This document shows positions 44,158 through 55,690 of a DNA stretch of 64,000 nt, one piece after another. Location of the stretch: NCBI GenBank assembly GCA_024867545.1, contig JANFNE010000004.1:1736001-1800000 (forward strand), in the 5' to 3' direction. The notes beneath the pieces are model-generated. The model saw only the letters and a program-made list of their open reading frames with translations, had not been told where the DNA came from and ran no database searches. Numbering within the stretch: position 1 is the stretch's first letter; every line of letters begins with the position of its first letter. This stretch comes from Phytopythium helicoides. Taxonomy: Eukaryota > Oomycota > Peronosporomycetes > Pythiales > Pythiaceae. Both the position numbers and the translations under genes were made by a program.

Positions 44158-45521
44158 AATGCGGTGCTAAACTGGTGGCGAGTGCAGAGGCGAGCTCTCC
44201 TCAGCAAGTTCACGTGGTGGAGCAAAAAAGAAATGAATACCAGAGGTTGACTCGCCAACACCTGAGGAATAGCAGTTTCGACCAACACAATCTCATCCCT
44301 GCGACAATAGCGTACTGTATTGCAGGCTGCGATGGATGAAGAGATATTCATTCGACTAACAAGCTTGAACATAACGGACAAATGGCAGTCGTCAACACTA
44401 CAGTAGTATCATTGTTTCTAGTCCGTTTTCATCAATCGAGTATAAAAACAGTGTTCGTTTCAAGTGTCAGACGACAATAGAAGCACAACTGTTGAGATCC
44501 TGCAGTGCAGCATTAAGACACCCCTGGCAGGCGCGAATGGTCTCGGTAATGGTTGATTATTTCGTTGTTACTACTTTGGTAAGGGATTTCCAAGTAGAGG
44601 AATCCTAAAACCCTTGGATTGCTAATTCGTTTGCGTTCGTACTCGACAGAGTTGCTCTTAAAAAGAGGATGTATGACGACTGAGCTGCAAGATTGCTAAA
44701 GACCATCGAGCACGTACCAGCTACATCGCGAAAAGCGCGAAATACCTGCGCGGTGCTGGACCAGCACCTCAGCAGTCTCTCAAGCGACTATTTTCTTGAC
44801 TAAAATCTGGCACAACTCTCGGATTCTAATGTGAAGCTCAGCTTTTCTATCAGGCACTGAAGTCAATCGCGCTGGTATATATGTTGAGCATTCACCGACC
44901 TCGCGAATGTCTCCTTGCCCAAATCGAAGCCTGTTGGCGCGATGGCCATCACTGCCACAAGTATACTTTGTTATACATTCAACCACGTATAGTATCCCTA
45001 ATTTGGGAGGGTGATGTCCCGAATAATTGTGGACAACCCGCAGCCAGTCAAAATCCGAAGCGCAGCGCCAGCAGCTCATTCCAACTTTCCCGACCGCCTC
45101 GCCCTCTTTCCTGGCTGCTGTCCTCCTGTGTGTCATTGCCATGCCGTTCCGTGCTTGGATGCATCTTCCTCTCTCGTTTCGTGTTGCCTGTCATGGCCGC
45201 CTCGTCGCGGCTGCACCTCACAGAAGTTCGCCTCGCTGCTCCGTGCGTGGCGTTCTTTACCAATTCCGGTGCAAACATCACCGCCGCTCGCCTGCTTTCA
45301 TGTCGACACCCACGCTCCGTGGTCGATGTGCAACACTAGCGAGCCGACATTCCATCCACCAAATTCATCAATCAATCACACCGTCTTCCTCCATTTCCAC
45401 CCTCCTCATGCAGCTCTCCCCTCATGCAGCTCGTCCTACCATTTCGTACTTAGCCGGGAACCCCGCGTGCATATCTATACGAAGCAGGTCACCCTATCAT
45501 GCACACTTGCAGTCCTGACCG
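44158..45521. other. Intergenic region before SerRS
   Basis: About 1.3 kb. Part of the 5' end of the preceding minus-strand gene may reach 44381. The rest has frames without domain content (45011-45518, Ser/His/Pro-rich). SerRS promoter elements are expected near its right end but none was identified. Confidence 0.35.
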
Positions 45522-46956
45522 ATGGCGCTGCGCTCGCTGTCGCGCGCCTGGAGCGCTCGGCCGCTGGCTGCGCGCGGCCTCCGCTGCGTCGCCACGACGC
45601 GCGACTTGGACGGCGACGCGCCCGCCGCGTCCGCGCACATCCACAGGCCACGTGCAGGCGCGGCTCGACTACAAGAAGCTGGTGGACAATGTGGATGCAG
45701 CGGTGGACAACTGCCGCAAGCGCCTGAGCGACGCCGACCCGCGGCTCGTGGCCGAGCTGTACCAGCGCCAGGCCAAGCTGCAGCACGCGGCCAACCAGCT
45801 GCGCGCCGAGCGCAACGCGCACGCCAAGCAGCTCGGACAGGCGGCGGCGAGCAAGAAGGAGGATGCCGAGGGCTTCGAGAAGCTTCGCGCGCGCGGACAG
45901 GAGCTCAAGCGCGAGATTGCAGCGGTTGAGAGCGAGCAGGACGAGGTGCGAGCGCGGCTTGAGGTCGAGGCGCTCAAACTGCCCAACGACACGCACCCGG
46001 ACGTGCCCATTGGCGACGAGGACGCCTCGGTTGTCGTCTCGCAGCATGGAGACAAGCCGCTGTTCGACGGCTTCGAGCCCAAGGACCACTTTGACCTCAT
46101 GACGGACCTCAAGCTGCTCGACATGTCGGCGGCCGCCAAGATTGCAGGCTCCAAGTTCATGATGCTGTGCAACGAAGGCGCCATGCTCGAGCTCGCGCTC
46201 GTGCACTGGACGCTCAGCAAGCTGCGCGCGCGAGGATTTACGGTGCTCTTCCCGCCTGACGTTGCACACTACAAGATGGTCGAGGGATGCGGCTTTCAGC
46301 CGCGCGGAGAGGCGACGCAGATCTACTCGCTCGCCAACACGGACCTGTGCCTGGCTGCGACGTCCGAGATTTCGCTCGCGAGTCTGCACAGCAATGAAAT
46401 TCTTGACTCGAAGGACCTGCCGATGCGTCTCGCGGGCTTCAGCCACTGCTTTCGTACCGAGATCGGCCACGGCGGCAAGCTGACGCGCGGTATCTACCGC
46501 ATTCACCAGTTCTCCAAGGTGGAGATGTTTGGCTTTGCTGCCAACATGACGCAGGCCGAGAGCTTCTTCCACGAGATGGTCAACATCCAGCGCGAGCTGT
46601 GCACGGAGCTCGGGCTGCACTTCCAGGTGGTCGACATGGCATCAGGCGACCTCGGTGCTCCGGCTTACCGCAAGTTTGACGTGCTGGCGTGGATGCCGGG
46701 GCGTCAGGAGTACGGCGAGGTGGCGAGCATCTCCATGTGCACCGACTACCAGGCACGTCGCCTGAACATTCGTCATCGCGCTAGCAAGGAGGATCCAACG
46801 GCGTTTGCCCACACGCTGAACGGCACCGCGTGCGCCGTGCCGCGCCTGATTATCAGTCTGCTCGAGACACATCAGCAGAAGGACGGCTCGGTGGTAATCC
46901 CCGAGGTGCTGCGGCCGTACATGGGAATGCAGGAGGTGATCAAGCCTGCGCAATAG
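45522..46956 (+). CDS. Seryl-tRNA synthetase, mitochondrial type (one frame break)
   Basis: Class II synthetase charging tRNA-Ser. The N-terminus from ATG 45522 (MALRSLSRAWSARPLAARGL) is an Arg-rich amphipathic presequence, indicating mitochondrial targeting. After SAHIH an extra C (about 45649, a CC pair) shifts the frame to HVQARLDYKKLVDNV. The coiled-coil tRNA-binding arm (about 60-150) follows, then the catalytic core. There, motif 2 is CFRTEIGHGG...GIYRIHQFSKVEMF and motif 3 is LNGTACAVPRLIISLLE. Corrected length is 477 residues, usual for the family. The core from 45653 on is uninterrupted. Confidence 0.93.
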
Positions 46957-47558
46957 ACGACTGTTAGTGGTGGTGGTGAGATCGGAAGTCGACCCTTGAA
47001 TCGATTTCACTGCCAAACTTTCGTTCGAGTACTCTTTGTTCTGCTGTTGATCAAAGCGTCGTGCCGTGCCTTTCGTACAGCTCCTTTTTTCACGAGGAAT
47101 GTGGTGCTGTAGCTAACTAATACGCCATTCCAGGCACAAGGTGACAAGGTAGTTGCTCCTCCAAGTTTCCATAGGTGACGATGATCTCCCAAGTTTGCGA
47201 TCCCAAGGAATCATAAAAATCGACATGGAGTGCTGCATCACGCAGCACGACTTTCACAAATCTCCATTCTCATCGAAATCCTTCCGCTTCACGAAAGTGG
47301 GCATACAACCAACGCCAAACGAAAGACCACTGCTGGTGTCTAGAATGTCTAGAATGCCCGCAACAACAAACCCGACAGCATCTGCATGACCACCAATCTC
47401 GCGAAATCTGCTTGAAGTCGTCCTCTCTCTCTCTCTCTCTCATAGGCCAAAACTCCCCATCTTTCCACCCCTCATTGACCAAAAACCGCCCATACTCTCC
47501 GCGGCATTACCCACCACTTGTCTCGTCACTATCCAAACCTCGAGGAAGGCGACCGAAG
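46957..47558. other. Intergenic region with (CT)n tract
   Basis: About 600 bases without a supported gene. A (CT)9-10 microsatellite lies at 47423-47441, some 120 bases before the SDHAF2 start. Pyrimidine tracts in this position could belong to the promoter. Confidence 0.5.
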
Positions 47559-48068
47559 ATGGCCATGAGGAAGACGCTGACGCTGGCGCTGCGCCGCATG
47601 TCGACCAACCCCGCGGCCGAGAACCACGCGTTCCTGAACGGCTTCTCGCCTGAGCAGACGCAACGCGCGCTCCAGCGCAGCGCCGAGATCCGCGCGCGTC
47701 ACGTGGCGGCGACCGAAAGCTTCCCGGCCAACAGCCAGGGCGAGCGCGTCATTGACGCGGACGAGGCCAACCGCAAGCGCGTCATCTACCGCAGCAAGCA
47801 GCGCGGCTGGCTCGAGGTGGACCTGCTGCTGGGCTCGTGGGCCTCCAAGAACGTCATGCAGCTCTCGGCCGAGGAGCTCAAGCAGTACGAGGACATTCTG
47901 AACGAGGAGACCATCGACATTTTCAACTACGTGTCGGGCAAGAGCCCGCTGCCGGAGAGACTCGACACGCCCGTCATGAAGCGCCTGCAGGAGTACTGCT
48001 TCAGCTCCCCGCTCGGCAAGGCCTCGGTCGAGGGATTCGCCGCCAACAAAAAGTACATGAGCAACTAA
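47559..48068 (+). CDS. SDHAF2: Succinate dehydrogenase assembly factor 2
   Basis: 169 residues from ATG 47559. The N-terminus (MAMRKTLTLALRRMS) is a typical mitochondrial presequence. The body carries the SdhE/Sdh5 signature KRVIYRSKQRGWLEVDLLLGSWA, with the arginine-glycine pair needed for flavinylation of SDHA. EELKQYEDILNEETIDIFNYVSG follows. It promotes covalent FAD attachment to complex II. The open frame extends back to 47412, but that part is Ser/Pro-rich leader. No break. Confidence 0.94.
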   Translation: MAMRKTLTLALRRMSTNPAAENHAFLNGFSPEQTQRALQRSAEIRARHVAATESFPANSQGERVIDADEANRKRVIYRSKQRGWLEVDLLLGSWASKNVMQLSAEELKQYEDILNEETIDIFNYVSGKSPLPERLDTPVMKRLQEYCFSSPLGKASVEGFAANKKYMSN

Positions 48069-48172
48069 AAGGCGGGGCGAGAGCTCTTGCAGGGAAATAG
48101 CAGCAGTGTACTCTCACGAACAAGCTCGTGTTGTGGTGGTTTGATACATGCTCGTCTTGACGAGAGATTCTA

Positions 48173-50616
48173 CTAGTCCAGGATCGGTGCTGGTGGCGCC
48201 TTGCGCTGGTGGCACCGGTAGTACGGCAGGTCGTTCAGCTCCAACGACAGGCAAAGCAGCATGAAGCGACCTTCGTCTGGAAGGAGAAGTCTGCTCTCGA
48301 TGAACCGGATGAACAGACGAACGAGTAGGTGGAAGCCCACAGGCAGCCGCATATCGCGGAAAACGGCGTTCTTGTCGTTCGTCTCTGGCATGAGGAACCC
48401 AAAGCCCAGCAGTGTGTACTCGCTGCCAAAGTAGTACTCCTGTCTCTCCGTTGCGTTCACGAGGCTCTCATGCTGCGGACTCGCGTCGCGAAAGCGCACG
48501 TACGCTTTAATTGCCTCGTCAAGCAGCTTAATCTGTGACAGCACCAGCTGCATCAGCTCAATCATTCGTCATCAGTAAATTTAAGCGGCTTCAAAACGCT
48601 CCGAGCTGTGTCCATGACGAAGCTGCATGACTGAGCGACACGACTGTAATATGACGGCAAAAAATCGATCGGAGATGTCGCTGGGTTGTAAAAGTTCTCG
48701 TAAAGGGATTGAGGCCGACAAAATCTCGGGGGCATCGTTCATATTTGCCCACCCGAGAATCGCATCGGCAAGCTCGTCAGTCTCCTGATCGTGAACAGAA
48801 TACCAGACAGTAGACGGTGCTTGCAAACCATATCGTAGAGCTTCTCTCTCTAGCACCAAAAGCAGTCTCGATTATATCCCGGAGAGCCAGCATGCGCAGA
48901 GCGGTTGGAGAGGCCAGTGTCCTTGGAGCATTCGGGTTCGCAAGAATTGAAATCACCGACAAGTTGGATAGTAGCGGTGTATAGACAGTGACTCCAGACT
49001 GCATTCGACACGGATCGAGCACTGTGCACTCGGGAACAGCCTCCTCAAAAGAGCTTCCTGCTACATCTTGCTCGGTGGCAACAGTCAGCTCCTTGTCTAT
49101 TGCTGGGTATGAATAGAAGTCGACCAGCGCCGAGTAAATTGTGTCGTCGTTCTTGAATGCTGAGTCCACTTCGTCCAGCTCTCTGGCTTCGTCGAGATCT
49201 GCGATCGTCGCATTTCCATTCTCAAAATCATCCAGACGCCGTCCAGATATCAAGTTGTCTTCGACGTCTGGCTGAAAGCTATCAGTGTGATGACCATCTA
49301 ACTCCTCAGGCTCTTGCGTTGCGTCTTCTCCCGTACTAGCAATGTATTTGATGGTGTTGCGCTGGTATGTTGCAAACGACGGGAAGAGCCTTCGAGACTC
49401 ATTACTCTGCATCAGGAATCGTGGAATACCCGAGCTGAAGTGGAACTGAGATAGCATCGTCGCAGCATACCCTGCAAATTCGAGTGTGCGCATATCAACG
49501 GGCTCTTCGTCATCCGTCCCCGAGGACGCAACAGTTGAGTTACCTTCGTGATTTGTGGTAGAGTTAGCCTCTTCGAGTTTACGACGGAAGTCCGGCAAAT
49601 ATTTTTTGAATTCCTCGGCATCTTTCAGCTCTTCTTCGTTTGGCTCAGGGTCACCTTTGAGGAGCTCGCCAAATAGATTGGCGGCATCATCCGTCAGCGG
49701 TATGATAGTTGTCTGTAGCTCGTATTGTTCTCCCTCGTTATCGCCGATTTCCTCAGCCTTGTTAACTGCATCTTGAGAACGCTCATTGATAATATCCATT
49801 GCGATGTCACGCACTACCGCCAAGTGTTCACTCCACTTCCACGGGTAGCTCACAGCGGGCAAAGTTGACTCGGGCAACACATCATCTGGTGTATAGTACA
49901 TGTTGCTGTAGCCATCGAATGGGTGAAAGCGAATTCCGAAGCGTTTGTAGAACATGAGGCGTCTGCTGTCACCGTCGTTCTCGAATGGAAGGATATGCTT
50001 TGTTCGTTTCAAGTCAGCGAAGTCTTCGTCGCTCATCGAGGGACCAGTGATGTTGTACTGGTCCATGAACACCTTGGCGATCTGCCGCGGTGTCCACAGC
50101 TTCATGCGCTCCTTGTGCATCTCCTCCGCAAAGTACATGTCGTACTTCTGCTTCAAGTAACCGGCAAAGGCCTTTGCCACGCCAAAAAATCCCTTGAGCA
50201 TGTGTGGGCTTGTCAGTCCCCTCGTATATCGACTAGCACCGGGAGACTTCTGCACGAGATATCCGCCTGGGATCTTCTTCGGTATGACTGAACCTCCAAT
50301 CGACGTGATATCTTTATGGAGGCTCACCAACACCTTGCGAGTGCGCGAGCCTCTTGGGGACGAGATGTAATTGAGGAACTTGAAAGTTGCCGGGAGCTTC
50401 TCAATCTTGCGGGAGATGTTGTTGAATGCGACTCGCCCGTCAGGCAGCCGCTTGAACAGATTCTCGTACCCGAACGGATGATCCTCAGTCCACCATCCAT
50501 CAGGATTCACGGGTGCCTCGCGTCCAGGCACCCCAGCGAGACATGGCATCATAAGCAGTAGAAGAGTCACGGTAGGTCCGAAGCAGCAGCGCACACGACC
50601 ACCATGCTCGCTCCAT
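48173..50616 (-). CDS. Large secreted or luminal protein of unknown function
   Basis: The main frame (48777-50630) lacks an ATG at its start. An ATG at 50616 in another frame opens MERAWWSCALLL, and one extra T (about 50583) joins it to GPTVTLLLLMMPCLAGVPG, a textbook signal peptide. Near 48850 an extra base in GG leads into GLQAPSTVWYSVHDQETDE. Near 48570-48590 a pair of compensating indels joins the last frame (MIELMQLVLSQIKLLDE to 48173). The total would be about 813 residues. Features are aromatic-rich blocks (DGWWTEDHPFGYENL, FDGYSNMYYTPDD), acidic linkers and several N-x-S/T sites. No domain or membrane helix other than the signal is recognised. Whether the C-terminal 130 residues are one protein with the rest is probable, not certain. 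Confidence 0.6.
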
Positions 50617-51011
50617 CTTCGAGCGATCAAAGTCTGGAAACGGGTCGAAAGTCGATAGTCGAGTCAAAAACAATAAGAAGACGGGTCGGAGCCTTCCCCT
50701 CAACGGGATATCTTGACAGTGACAGTGAACTCCAGTTGGGATGGAAAGGTGGAGTGTGAGCTTTTGGAGGTTTACATCACCGTCTACAGGTGCTTGGAGG
50801 CTAGTCCTTTGATTCTCTAGACACCTTCCAAGCAGGAAAATCGCCCACGGCTGATAGATAAGCCGTCTACGCTGTTCACTTGGAGCTAGGACTTCAGTTT
50901 CTTGGGACTGGATGGTGCCAAGGAGGTGACGGATGTCACTTTTGAATTTGTGTGGTGGCAGCCACTCGTGTGCTCCTTCCAGTGCTCTCTTCCTCCTTTT
51001 GACACCCCAAG
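50617..51011. other. Divergent intergenic region, secreted protein / NDUFAF8-like
   Basis: 395 bases between two start codons on opposite strands. Antisense frames here (50500-51069) have no domain. No specific promoter motif identified. Confidence 0.4.
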
Positions 51012-51308
51012 ATGCCGCCCGCGCCTCCGCAGAAGAAGGCGCCCGTGCGCATGAGCCAAGTCTTCTCACAGATGCTGACCGAGTGTCCGCACGACGTACG
51101 TCGCCTCCATTTTTCTAGACAGAAACTCATGAAAGCCGCGTTTTTCCTCGACGTTTTTTCACGATTTTTGCCTCGCTGCTCCCCGCAGATTCAGGTCTAC
51201 GGCGCGTGCGTCGCCAACCTCAGCGGAAACGTCGACCGCGGGGCCTGCGACCGCGAGTTCGCCAAGCTGCGCGACTGCTTCCAGCGCTCGCTGCGCAAGC
51301 GCAAGTGA
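51012..51308 (+). CDS. Twin CX9C protein, NDUFAF8-like
   Basis: Two exons, 51012-51095 and 51189-51308, with a 93-base intron (GTACGT...CGCAG), encode 67 residues. Two C-x9-C pairs are visible: C-PHDIQVYGA-C formed across the splice, and C-DREFAKLRD-C. The spacing and the phrases YGACV and REFAKLRDCF match NDUFAF8, a complex I assembly factor, in animals. Proteins of this type are oxidised by Mia40 in the intermembrane space. Too short to have been found without the splice. It lies 3 kb from SDHAF2, another respiratory assembly factor. Confidence 0.8.
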   Translation: MPPAPPQKKAPVRMSQVFSQMLTECPHDVRRLHFSRQKLMKAAFFLDVFSRFLPRCSPQIQVYGACVANLSGNVDRGACDREFAKLRDCFQRSLRKRK

Positions 51309-52932
51309 CCAGGAGGCTCAGGCGCCAGGGCCGTCATGCTGGTGGTGCTTTGACAGGCAAAGCCATGAGTGTACCGTGCTCGCAAGAAATATACGATCGA
51401 TTATGACCAATCACAGTGCGTTGCAACTATATTTCAGCCAATTGAAAATCGCAACGCAATACGTTGGAAGCTGGCGCTTGTGAAATTGCCGAGCATGTCA
51501 GGGACCATGGAAGTCAACGTCCTCGACATCTTCATGAGTAGAATCCTCACATGATGGAGTTGGGCTCATTTGCGGGTCTAGAGTGAAAAACAGGTGGCAA
51601 GTTTGGTGTTGCGGCTCCCAATGACTCGGAACTTTTGTTCTCACGACGCTCGGCACAGGCGGGCTCTCTTACTCGATCGGCGAGCAACCAAACCCTCTTC
51701 GCCAGTTGTAGTGCAATGCCCTTGCCGATATGCCGAGGTAACAAGTAGCTCTTAGTTTTGAACGACTGGTTTAGAGTCATCGCGCAAGTGCTAAGTGGTC
51801 GAGTGAGAATCTTGGATTGAGAACTTGGCTTGGTAACATGCTGAGGATGCTTTCCCAAACAATTCTCAGAAGTATGTTTGGACTTTTCCTCTCCATCGCT
51901 CCTATGCGCAATTGAGCCACTGCTCGCTATAATCTAGTTACATATATGCTGCGATGATCTGATTGTGGGCGGTGCAGGTAACAAACGTCTCACTATAGTT
52001 GCCAATTGCATCGATAGAAGCTGCTGTGACCTTGCCATCACCTATTTGATCATCTTGAAGAGATGCTACCGCTGAATAAGCGCATGTTGCTGTAAAAGAA
52101 AAAAAAAAAAAAAACTTGGATAGGATTTTGAGTGAAGTGGGGCCTGAAGCAGAGCTTTTGCGCAATCTTCATCGTCATTTGCCTCAAATACTCGCAGGCG
52201 AAGAAGCATTGGAGCCTATGTAGAAAACGGCATAGCTCCATCATCATGCTCAACACTATGACGCCAAAGAGCTCAACGATTGACTCGAGGCATTTACCTA
52301 ACAGATGTCGAGTTGTAGTGGTGATTCACCACTACAACTCAACATCTGTACCACTGGTGAATGCGCTGCTTGTAGAGGATTCATCTGCTTGACAGTGGTT
52401 GTGGTATTAGAGAGCTCTCGTCGTTGAGGCTTAGCTCGTGCGGACTAAGAGCCGATTGATTGCTATGCCAGCGCGATAGTCGAAACATCATTTGCTGAAG
52501 TTGGGTTGCTCTGCATGTGGTTGTTCGTATTCCAAAAGCAGGGTCTTGCACCCACTTCCTCCATCGCTTTCGTTGAATATCAGAGGGTTCACAGATAGAA
52601 TCTTCCATCCGAGATATTTTGTTTTCCCTTTGCGACTTCTTTCACAGTTACCTCCATGCAAACACAACCTCCGTGGCGCTCGGCACCTCAGGAAGCAGCT
52701 CGACCGTCCTCCACCACCCCACAAGATCTCAAAGAAAGAAGAAGGAGGAAGAAAAAAAAAAAGCTCCCCTTGCAAATTCCCGCCTCGCCGCCCATCCGAA
52801 ATCGAGCCCACCCTCCATTTCGCCCAATCGCATCTCGTCTCGCCCTCCATTTCCGCCAATATATCGCGCGCAACGCTTTCGCGCCTGGTCATTCCTCCAT
52901 TTGCGGCGTTCGTTTCCAGCTCCTCGAGCGTC
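51309..52932. other. Gene-poor interval with palindrome and poly-A
   Basis: About 1.6 kb. Short frames only (for example 51547-51858 minus). Contains a run of about 18 A near 52098-52114 and a 47-base palindrome at 52302-52348. The final part should hold the promoter of the Sds3-like gene. Confidence 0.45.
52302..52348. repeat. 47-bp near-perfect palindrome
   Basis: A left arm of 23 bases (52302-52324, starting CAGATGTCGAGTTG) pairs with a right arm (52326-52348, ending CAACATCTG) with one mismatch and a single central base. As RNA it would form a long hairpin with almost no loop; as DNA, a cruciform. No coding frame uses it. Confidence 0.95.
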
Positions 52933-54217
52933 ATGGCGTCCGTAGGCGGCGACAAGAGCGACAGGCAGGCGCTGCACGTGCTGTCGAGCAGCGAGTCAAG
53001 CAATGAGGCGTCGAGCGAGTCGAGCGACGAAGCAGGTCGGCGCCGACGCGGAGACGCTGGGCGAGCAGCTGCGCGAGGCTCGCGAGCGCGTGGCGCGGCT
53101 TCAACGAGGCCGCGCCGACCACGACCTGGTGCTGGGCTGCGAGTTGCTGACGGCGCGCAAGGAGCGCCGCGTGGCGCAGGCCTATGCCAACCACGCGATG
53201 CACCAGCGCCGCGCGCGGGCCGTGTACGAGCACGCGTGCCAGCGCGCCAGGGAGCGCTTCTCGCGGCGCTGCGAGCGGCTCAAGCAGGCCATGGACGACG
53301 AGCTCGCGCGCGAGCTGCAGCGCCTGCAGAACGCAAAGGCCGGCGTCTCGATCAGCAACCGCCGGCGCCGCGGCGTGAGGGCGCCGGCGAGCGCAGAGTC
53401 GGCGCTGTTGGCGCCGCCGCCGGTCCCGGCGGACGCCTCCGCGTCCAAGCTGCAGCGCCAGCTCGACGAGGCGGCCACGGTCAACTGCTACTACTACGAC
53501 GGAGCCGCCTTCCCCATCTCGTCGTCGACGAACGACGACTTTGTTGAGAGCGACCCTGATGATGCTGTTGCTGCCATGTCGCCGGCGGACATCGCGCAGA
53601 GAGCGAGGCAGACGGAGAAGAAGCAGCTGGACGCGCTGCTGGCTAGACCCCGAGTGTTTGCTCCGCTCGTGCAGAAACTCAAGCCTGCGGATGTCAAGGA
53701 AGACTTGTACTTGATCAAGAGTGCCATGCAGCAAAAGATCGCGGGAGCTCGACAGACTGCAGGACTCAGCGGCCAGAGCTCCACCGAGTGGAGCAGTGAA
53801 GACGAACTACCGGGAGCCAAGAGAGCGCAGCAAACCCGACGACCGATGCACACATCGCGCCGTATTGTTGTGCCTCGAGGATCGAAGCGTGCGACTCCCG
53901 TGATGAATGCTAATGTCGGAGCGCAGGCAGGGATGAAATCACCTCACCTCATTCTCAATCCTCAGCTTCTTGTTGAGGGTCAGGAGGTGGTGGTCTATAA
54001 AAGGTCGCCCTCAGCCACTGTTGAAGACGGTGATGGCGAATTGGAGTGTCTACTTTCTGGTGTGATCGCGGCAACGACGTCAACCCACGTATTTGTACTC
54101 GGCAAGTCTGGTCGCTTCGAGTCAGTAGCAGTGGATGACTGGGTGCGTGGCCGAATCGTCATCCGCGCACCAGACTTGACACGTAGAAGAAAGCAAAGCA
54201 GGCACATCTTTCAATAG
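52933..54217 (+). CDS. Sds3/BRMS1-like chromatin protein (one frame break)
   Basis: ATG 52933 opens MASVGGDKSDRQALHV and an acidic Ser-rich start. An extra A (about 53033, GAAGCAG) shifts the frame to QVGADAETLGEQLREA and a long charged helix (QAYANHAMHQRRARAVYEHACQRARERFSRR), the Sds3-type coiled coil. Further on are FAPLVQKLKPADVKEDLYLI, similar to the Sds3 repressor segment, and a C-terminal beta-rich module (EGQEVVVYKRSPSATVEDGD...VFVLGKSGRFESV) that could bind chromatin. Corrected length 427. Sds3 proteins belong to Sin3-histone deacetylase complexes. The match is by pattern, not certain; SGF29-type proteins are an alternative. Confidence 0.62.
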
Positions 54218-54442
54218 ACAAAGCCGAGAGCCCGTGAGCTCGACCGTTCTCAAACTGATGCTACTGGTGACACAATAGATTTATTCTCTTGAGAAAGAGT
54301 TCAGGGATCGCTTTTGTTGTGTTGGCATCCTTGTTCGTTTAAACTGCTCGAAACACGAAGGTGCTGAAAGGGAGTGCGTTGAGAAAAACTCGCCAAGTCA
54401 CCTGACGAACTCTATCTTGGATTCAGGTTGTGATCGAAATCT

Positions 54443-55422
54443 TTATAAAGAATAGGCAATGAGCTCATCGAGCGACAGTAAGCGCCACTCGTAGTCACCT
54501 CCATCACCACGCGCGTCGCATTGATCCTCTGAACCAACCGATTCAGCCACTGAGGCTGGAAATATCGAACTTGCGTCTTCTCCGTCCCCCCTCTTCTTGT
54601 TGGAGGTCCAGATATCTCCTATCGGTCCGTGGGCGACGCTGACAACATGCTCAGCGTCCAGCAGCTTACTCTCGAATGTCCAGCTGTCCGCAAGAACACC
54701 GTCCAAATGAATCCGCCACCAGCGCTCGTCGTCTCCATCAACACGAGAGAACTCGGCGCGCTGCAGCGAGAACCCGAGCCCAATACCGATAGCCTTGATG
54801 TACGACTCCTTCAGGGACCACAGCCGATAAAATCTTCGGTACTGCTCATCAACATCGTTACTCTCCCGGATGAAAGCCCACTCCGTCTCGGTGAAGTGTC
54901 CTACGAACGCAGCGAAGAAGTCTTCAATAGACGTAGTCCCGCGTGGACGATCCGTGACCCGCATGACGTCAATTCCAACTAGCAAGCTTGGATGACAGGC
55001 AATGGCTACCACAGTTCCATGATGCGAGACGTTGTAGTTCCACGTCCGTTGCGGTCGCTCCACCATTCCACTCCGCCGCCAAAACGGCTTGTTCTGCACC
55101 ATGTTCACCAGCAACGCAACATCAACAAAGGCAATCTAAACATCAAAAAAAGAAAAGCATGAAGAAACCAACTCTTCACCTCGGGCGTCCGGACTATTTC
55201 AACGCTGCTCCACTCGACGCCGAAGAGCTCTTTGATGAGCGCACGCTGCAGCAAACGGCTGCCCAGCGCCAGTTTTTGGTCCTTGGCGAACATGAAGCGC
55301 TCAACCTGCTGCTGCTCGACCGCCGGTAGTTGCGACAGCGCGCGGCGCCAGGCCGCGGAGCCCACGGCCCACGCGGAGACGTCGACCGCCCAACGTCGTC
55401 GGTCATCACCTTGGTGCTGCAT
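54443..55422 (-). CDS. 4'-phosphopantetheinyl transferase, AASDHPPT type
   Basis: Two exons, 55422-55180 and 55093-54443, with an 86-base intron (GTGAAG...GTGCAG), encode 297 residues. The enzyme moves phosphopantetheine from CoA to carrier proteins such as fatty acid synthase ACP. Motifs: SHHGTVVAIACHPSLLVGIDVM (the Mg-binding Gly-Ile-Asp) and FYRLWSLKESYIKAIGIGL (W-x2-KES-x2-K). The upstream NKPFW block is conserved and fixed the acceptor; a nearer TTTAG at about 55135 gives a worse join. The start at ATG 55422 was used because the longer frame begins with GTG. Confidence 0.9.
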
Positions 55423-55690
55423 GGAGATTTGCACGTAAGGTTCGCAAATTCGAATGCGAACTTAGAAAAAGGTGTCGCCAACCTCATGCTGCTCAGCGAT
55501 CTGTTGGAGTCGCAGGACCGCCGTGGGGCACCAGATCACTTGGTTCCTGACGTTTGAAGACCACTTCTAGCTGCTGGAGCTTGGGCGTGCGGTTGTGCGC
55601 TGCTCGGATTGCTGCGAGTTCTTCGCTTCGAGCTACTGAGAAGTTCCTCCGACGCGATGGCTGGCGCACCAAGTTCTTCGCATCTTTTCC

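Noticed and set aside
45475..46620. 381-codon open frame opposite SerRS
   Set aside because: Antisense of conserved catalytic sequence; Arg/Leu/Val-rich composition, no domain.
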